Assembly: GCA_034437615.1 (NCBI GenBank)
Contig: DAOTTW010000225.1
Coordinates: 1 to 10,161 of the forward strand
Length of the DNA stretch: 10,161 nucleotides
Direction of reading: 5' to 3'
Origin: DAOTTW01 sp034437615
GTDB lineage: Bacteria > Chloroflexota > Anaerolineae > Aggregatilineales > Phototrophicaceae
Shown one piece after another: positions 6,802 through 10,161 of the stretch. How positions within the stretch are numbered: position 1 is the first letter of the stretch; every line of letters starts with the position of its first letter. The notes under the pieces are model-generated. The model did not search any database. It was not told where the DNA came from and was given only the letters and a program-made list of their open reading frames with translations. A program made the position numbers and the translations under genes.

Positions 6802-7845
6802 GTGAAAGTACTGATTGTTGATGATAACCTGGATAACATCGGCTTGATTCGAGACATCCTTTCGATGAAATCATATGACCTGATTGAAGCCCCGAATGGC
6901 CAAAAAGCCCTGGATGCCGTCACTGCAACACCGCCCGATCTGGTTTTGCTGGACGTTAACATGCCGGGCATGGATGGCTTTGAGGTGTGCCGCCGCCTGA
7001 AGGCCGACGAGACGACACAGCACATCCCGGTGATTATGCTCACAGCGCTGGCGGATGTCGATAGCCGCGTGAAGGGGCTGGAAGTGGGCGCGGATGATTA
7101 CCTGCCCAAGCCCTTCAGCCCGAAGGAATTGCTAGCACGTGTCGAGCGTAGTTTACGCGCCAAGAGCACCGCCGACGAACTCAAGACGCGCCAGCAAAAT
7201 TTACAGCAGACGTTCAAGCGCTACGTCGCCGCATCCGTCGTCGAAGAAATGCTGCGTAACCCGGATCAGATTAAGCTCGGCGGTAAGCTGCGCAATATCA
7301 CGGTGCTCTTTGCAGATTTAGAGGGCTTCACCAGCCTCTCCGAGAGCACACCACCGGAGCGCTTGCTACAATTGCTGAACGTCTACCACGCCTTTATCGT
7401 GAAAATCGTCATTATGTACGGGGGTACGATAGATAAATTCATTGGCGATGGCGTGATGGTGTTATACAATACCCCCGCTGAACAGGAAGATCACATCGCT
7501 CGTGCGGTAAAATCTGCCTTGCACATTCAAGACGAATTGCACTGGTTCCACGAAAAATTACAGGAACATGAGCGCCTGACCATTAACTTTGGTATCCACA
7601 CCGGCATGGCAATCGTCGGCAACGTGGGCACCGATGATCTGATGGATTTCACAGCCGTAGGGGATACGGTAAACGTGGCCGCGCGCTTGCAGCAAACCGC
7701 TCATAGCGGGCAAATCCTGGTGAGCGAGACGACCTACCGCAGCGTTGAAGATTTCGTCTTTGGGCGTTCACGCGGCGAACTGCGCGTGCGTGGCCGTAAG
7801 GAAATGGTGGTTGCCTATCAAGTGTCGAACACTTATTTTGAATGA
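6802..7845 (+). CDS. Response regulator with class III adenylate cyclase output
   Basis: This 347-residue cytoplasmic protein should make cAMP from ATP under phosphorylation control. Residues 1-120 are a complete receiver: Asp7/Asp8, phospho-acceptor Asp51 (VLLDVNMPGMDG), Thr81 and Lys103 (PKPFSP). A helical linker (about 122-152) ending FKRYVAASVVEEML is the usual coiled coil in front of such cyclases. The class III catalytic domain spans about 163-345: metal-binding Asp172 (LFADLEGFTS) and Asp216 (KFIGDG), adenine-selecting Lys212 and Asp282 (MDFTAVG), and transition-state Asn291 and Arg295 (VNVAARL). The Lys/Asp pair favours ATP over GTP. GTG 6802 is preceded by AAAAAGG with about 7-nt spacing. 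It sits 19 nt after the receiver gene and downstream of the histidine kinase, so it is the probable enzymatic output of the cluster. No cAMP receptor is visible in the window. Confidence 0.95.
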   Translation: MKVLIVDDNLDNIGLIRDILSMKSYDLIEAPNGQKALDAVTATPPDLVLLDVNMPGMDGFEVCRRLKADETTQHIPVIMLTALADVDSRVKGLEVGADDYLPKPFSPKELLARVERSLRAKSTADELKTRQQNLQQTFKRYVAASVVEEMLRNPDQIKLGGKLRNITVLFADLEGFTSLSESTPPERLLQLLNVYHAFIVKIVIMYGGTIDKFIGDGVMVLYNTPAEQEDHIARAVKSALHIQDELHWFHEKLQEHERLTINFGIHTGMAIVGNVGTDDLMDFTAVGDTVNVAARLQQTAHSGQILVSETTYRSVEDFVFGRSRGELRVRGRKEMVVAYQVSNTYFE

Positions 7846-7912
7846 ACCCCTAAATTTACTTCGCAGCGCCTCTTGCTTATTTAAGATAAATTAAATCGTT
7901 CTTTTGAGCGTC

Positions 7913-7960
7913 ACACCCACAGGTGTAGGCAAGCAACACACAAACACCAACATCACACCT
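7913..7960 (+). promoter_or_regulatory. AC-rich leader with two mutually exclusive short hairpins
   Basis: The ~165-nt region before the transporter start is strongly A/C-rich, hence mostly unstructured as RNA. ACACC (7913-7917) can pair with GGTGT (7922-7926), and AGGTGT (7921-7926) can alternatively pair with ACACCT (7955-7960). Whether this is functional is unknown. It may simply be a long 5' UTR. Confidence 0.25.
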
Positions 7961-7994
7961 AAATACCAAAACAATACCACACCCGAACATCAAT

Positions 7995-7999
7995 GGAGG
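7995..7999 (+). promoter_or_regulatory. ribosome binding site GGAGG for the transporter
   Basis: GGAGG lies 12 nt before ATG 8012, slightly longer than ideal spacing. It supports ATG 8012 over the in-frame TTG at 7904, which would add 36 polar residues unlike any family N-terminus. ATG 8024 is a less likely alternative. Confidence 0.6.
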
Positions 8000-8011
8000 C
8001 GTAACTCAGCA

Positions 8012-9889
8012 ATGACACCGGATATGTGGGTTGCCCTGGCTATTTTGGCGATGGCCATTGTACTCTTCGTTACCGAGTGGATACGGCTTGATGTCGTGGC
8101 GCTCGGCGTCGTGATTCTGCTCATCCTGACGAATGTTCTCTCCGTCGATCAGGCATTAGCGGGCTTTTCCAGTAGCGCCGTTATTTTGATTGTCGCGCTA
8201 TTTATCGTCGGCGGTGCGGTCTTTCAAACGGGGCTAGCAGGGACCATCGGCGATCAAATTTTGCGTGTCGCAGGCAGCAGCGAAAATCGCCTCGTGATCG
8301 TCGTAACGCTGGCCGTCGCGGGCTTATCTGCTTTCATCAGCAATACAGGCACAGTTGCATTGCTGCTGCCTGCTATCCTCAGCGTGGCCGCCGTCGCAAA
8401 AATCAGCGCGTCACGCCTGCTGATACCGCTGGCCTTTGCATCGTCCTTCGGTGGTGCCGCAACGCTGATCGGTACACCGCCGAACATCATCGCCAGCGAA
8501 GCGCTACGCGATGCCGGTTTTTCGCAGCTTGATTTCTTCGCCTTCACGCCCGCTGCTGTCGTGCTACTGCTTGCCGGTGTCATCTTCATGACGACCATCG
8601 GCAAGCGCCTGCTGCCGGACCGCAGACCCACCGATGAAGAGCCGCAAGTAGTCTCACCAGAAGAACTGCTCGAAAACTACAAGCTGCCAGAAAGCATCTA
8701 CAAGGTACGCATTCGTAAAGCCTCGCCCATCGTCGGCAAACAGCTAAGCGACGTACACCTCAGCACCACCTTCGGCCTGAACGTGTTAGAGATTTCACGG
8801 CCTGCACCTGCACAAACGCTGGTGGAATTCGGTGGGCAGCAAATCGTGATGCAGAGTAAGAAAAACAGGAATATCCCGATTCACCCGCGTATGGATACGG
8901 AGCTGCACCGCGACGACATCTTGATCTTGCAAGGGGACGCCAGCGCTGTCAGCAACGCCGCCGCACGCCTGACTCTAGCTATCCAGCCCAAAGCCGCCGA
9001 CGAAACCGAATCCATCATTTCCAATGAGGTCGGCGTGGCGGAGGTCGTCTTACCGTCACGGTCCGCGCTAATTGGCAAAACGCTGGTTGATCTGCGCTTT
9101 GGCACCAATTACAAGCTGACGGTGATGAACATCAAACGCCCCGGCCAGGATGAACCAATCGACTTGCGCAATACCTCGTTGCGCTTTGGCGATACACTGC
9201 TGGTACAGGGCGAGTGGCGCGACATTCTAGCACTGCGCAAATACTCGCGGGATTTCATCCTGATTGGTGAAACCGAAGTCGCACGGCACGTACTAAACTG
9301 GCAAAAAGCCCCGATTGCCCTGGCTGTGCTGTTTGGCATGATGGTGCTGCTAGTCACGGGCTGGGTGCCGACGGTTGCCGCCGCGCTTATTGCTGCGATG
9401 ACAGTGGTGCTGACGGGCTGCCTGACGATGGATGAAGCCTACGACTCGATTGACTGGAAGAGCGTCGTCTTGATCGCGGGCATGATCCCGATGAGTACCG
9501 CGCTGGAGCAAGTCGGCCTCGTGGATGTGGTCGCCAATCTATTCACGGATACGCTGGGGGCTGTCGGGCCTTTGGCGGTGATGGCGGGCCTATATCTGCT
9601 GACATCGGTGTTTACGCAGGTACTCTCTAATACTGCGACGACCGTGCTGCTGGCCCCGATTGCGATTGCCGCCGCGCTAAACCTGGGCGTTGCGCCGCAA
9701 GCCTTCGTGATGTCCGTTGCGGTCTCCGCGTCGATGGCCTTTGCATCGCCTGTCGCCTCACCCGTGAATACGCTGGTGATGGGCGCAGGCAATTATCGCT
9801 TCAGCGATTACATCCGCATTGGCGTGCCATTGATCTTGGTGACGTTCGTCATCAGCATGGTGATTCTGCCGCTGCTGTTCCCGTTGTAA
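8012..9889 (+). CDS. SLC13/DASS-family anion symporter with two RCK_C domains
   Basis: This 625-residue inner-membrane transporter belongs to the divalent anion:Na+ symporter group (ArsB/NhaD-like IT superfamily), usually importing sulfate, phosphate or dicarboxylates with sodium; the substrate is not readable here. The N-terminal half has hydrophobic helices, the first re-entrant SNTGT motif (110-114) and the TLIGTPPN signature (151-158). A cytoplasmic insert (about 210-415) contains two RCK_C/TrkA_C ligand-binding domains (~229-309 and ~340-410, with IVGKQLSDV and LIGKTLVDL motifs). The first contains an extra ~25-residue Gln/Lys-rich insertion. The C-terminal half repeats the fold: SNTATT (539-544) and ASPVASPVNT (578-587) then NYRFSDYIRIG. 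Length and order are normal for the RCK_C subtype. The insert probably senses a small molecule. It lies 166 nt downstream of the cyclase on the same strand; regulation by it is only suggested by position. Confidence 0.93.
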   Translation: MTPDMWVALAILAMAIVLFVTEWIRLDVVALGVVILLILTNVLSVDQALAGFSSSAVILIVALFIVGGAVFQTGLAGTIGDQILRVAGSSENRLVIVVTLAVAGLSAFISNTGTVALLLPAILSVAAVAKISASRLLIPLAFASSFGGAATLIGTPPNIIASEALRDAGFSQLDFFAFTPAAVVLLLAGVIFMTTIGKRLLPDRRPTDEEPQVVSPEELLENYKLPESIYKVRIRKASPIVGKQLSDVHLSTTFGLNVLEISRPAPAQTLVEFGGQQIVMQSKKNRNIPIHPRMDTELHRDDILILQGDASAVSNAAARLTLAIQPKAADETESIISNEVGVAEVVLPSRSALIGKTLVDLRFGTNYKLTVMNIKRPGQDEPIDLRNTSLRFGDTLLVQGEWRDILALRKYSRDFILIGETEVARHVLNWQKAPIALAVLFGMMVLLVTGWVPTVAAALIAAMTVVLTGCLTMDEAYDSIDWKSVVLIAGMIPMSTALEQVGLVDVVANLFTDTLGAVGPLAVMAGLYLLTSVFTQVLSNTATTVLLAPIAIAAALNLGVAPQAFVMSVAVSASMAFASPVASPVNTLVMGAGNYRFSDYIRIGVPLILVTFVISMVILPLLFPL

Positions 9890-9915
9890 CCTGGCCTGCC
9901 GACGGCATCGTGTAG

Positions 9916-9935
9916 GGGAGGGCCATGACCCTCCC
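9916..9935. terminator. GC-rich hairpin between convergent genes
   Basis: GGGAGGG (9916-9922) and CCCTCCC (9929-9935) form perfect 7-bp arms around a 6-nt loop, 26 nt after the transporter stop and 5 nt after the end of the opposing SH3 gene. It has no T-tract on either strand, so Rho-independent termination is uncertain. The preceding GTAGG and its overall form resemble dispersed palindromic repeats that I recall from Chloroflexota intergenic regions. It may be either a bidirectional terminator or such a repeat. Confidence 0.5.
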
Positions 9936-9940
9936 GCAAA

Positions 9941-10161
9941 TTAGCCCGTAATCGGCAAACTACTGATCGGGTACGACGTATTGATAAAGCTGGCATTCAC
10001 CCAACCGACGACGCCACCTTCACCGGGCAAACGCACCTGTAGCCACGTTCCGGCTGCATTGCGCCCACTAAGCAAGACGCTTGTACTCCTGAAGACGACG
10101 GTCACCACAGCGAAGCTCACGCTTGGGCCTTGACGCACATTAAGCGCACCTGTGTTCACTG
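9941..10161 (-). CDS. SH3 domain protein, 5' partial (C-terminal end)
   Basis: The minus-strand frame ends at TAA (complement of 9941-9943) and stays open to the window edge, so the N-terminal part is missing. The visible ~73 residues are a bacterial SH3 domain: TGALNVRQGPS is the standard opening, followed by WLQVRLP and VGWVNASFI strands, with a short polar tail. A GTG (10159-10157) opens the visible frame but lies inside the domain and is not a true start. Such domains occur in secreted or cell-wall-associated proteins and bind peptidoglycan or proteins. It is a distant relative of the SH3 segment at the left edge of the window, but the two genes have no other visible similarity. It is convergent with the transporter. 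Confidence 0.85.
   Translation of the reverse strand, partial: VNTGALNVRQGPSVSFAVVTVVFRSTSVLLSGRNAAGTWLQVRLPGEGGVVGWVNASFINTSYPISSLPITG

Noticed and set aside
7904..8011. N-terminal extension of the transporter from TTG 7904
   Set aside because: The extension is polar and low-complexity, unlike the family, and a GGAGG precedes ATG 8012.

Overview
The window looks like chromosomal DNA of a Chloroflexota bacterium, probably from the Anaerolineae or a related class. This is an inference from style. It rests on secreted bacterial SH3 proteins with Thr/Pro-rich linkers and a CARDB domain, a receiver–adenylate cyclase fusion, a pseudo-receiver/Roadblock protein, and frequent GTG/TTG starts. No rRNA, tRNA, CRISPR array or insertion sequence was seen. 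No single residue or motif fixes the taxon.

Layout from left to right. (1) Positions 1-701 (+) hold the 3' part of a secreted-type SH3–(Thr/Pro linker)–CARDB protein. (2) Positions 857-3049 (+) hold a large multidomain protein: degenerate receiver, disordered linkers, Roadblock/LC7-like domain, and a C-terminal domain that resembles an IS200/Y1 (HUH) transposase fold without its catalytic residues. (3) Positions 3046-3828 (-) hold a class I SAM-dependent methyltransferase whose 3' end overlaps the previous gene by 4 nt. (4) A divergent, AT-rich regulatory region at about 3829-3980 carries four copies of a TTTAAC/GTTAAA half-site arranged as two palindromes. It precedes a small PH-like protein at 3981-4340 (+). 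(5) Positions 4503-7845 (+) form a signalling cluster: a seven-helix membrane histidine kinase, a stand-alone receiver, and a receiver–class III adenylate cyclase fusion with all expected catalytic residues. (6) Positions 8012-9889 (+) hold a DASS/SLC13-type anion transporter with two RCK_C (TrkA_C) domains. (7) A GC-rich hairpin at 9916-9935 separates it from a convergent partial SH3 protein at 9941-10161 (-).

The most coherent reading is a membrane sensor kinase that passes phosphate to one or both neighbouring receivers, with cAMP production as one output. The transporter lies immediately downstream, but a functional link to it is only suggested by position. The most unusual item is the 857-3049 protein. 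It joins a pseudo-receiver to a Roadblock domain and to what looks like a domesticated, nuclease-dead HUH transposase fold. The longest non-coding gap is 195 nt (6162-6356), and no gap exceeds 300 nt.
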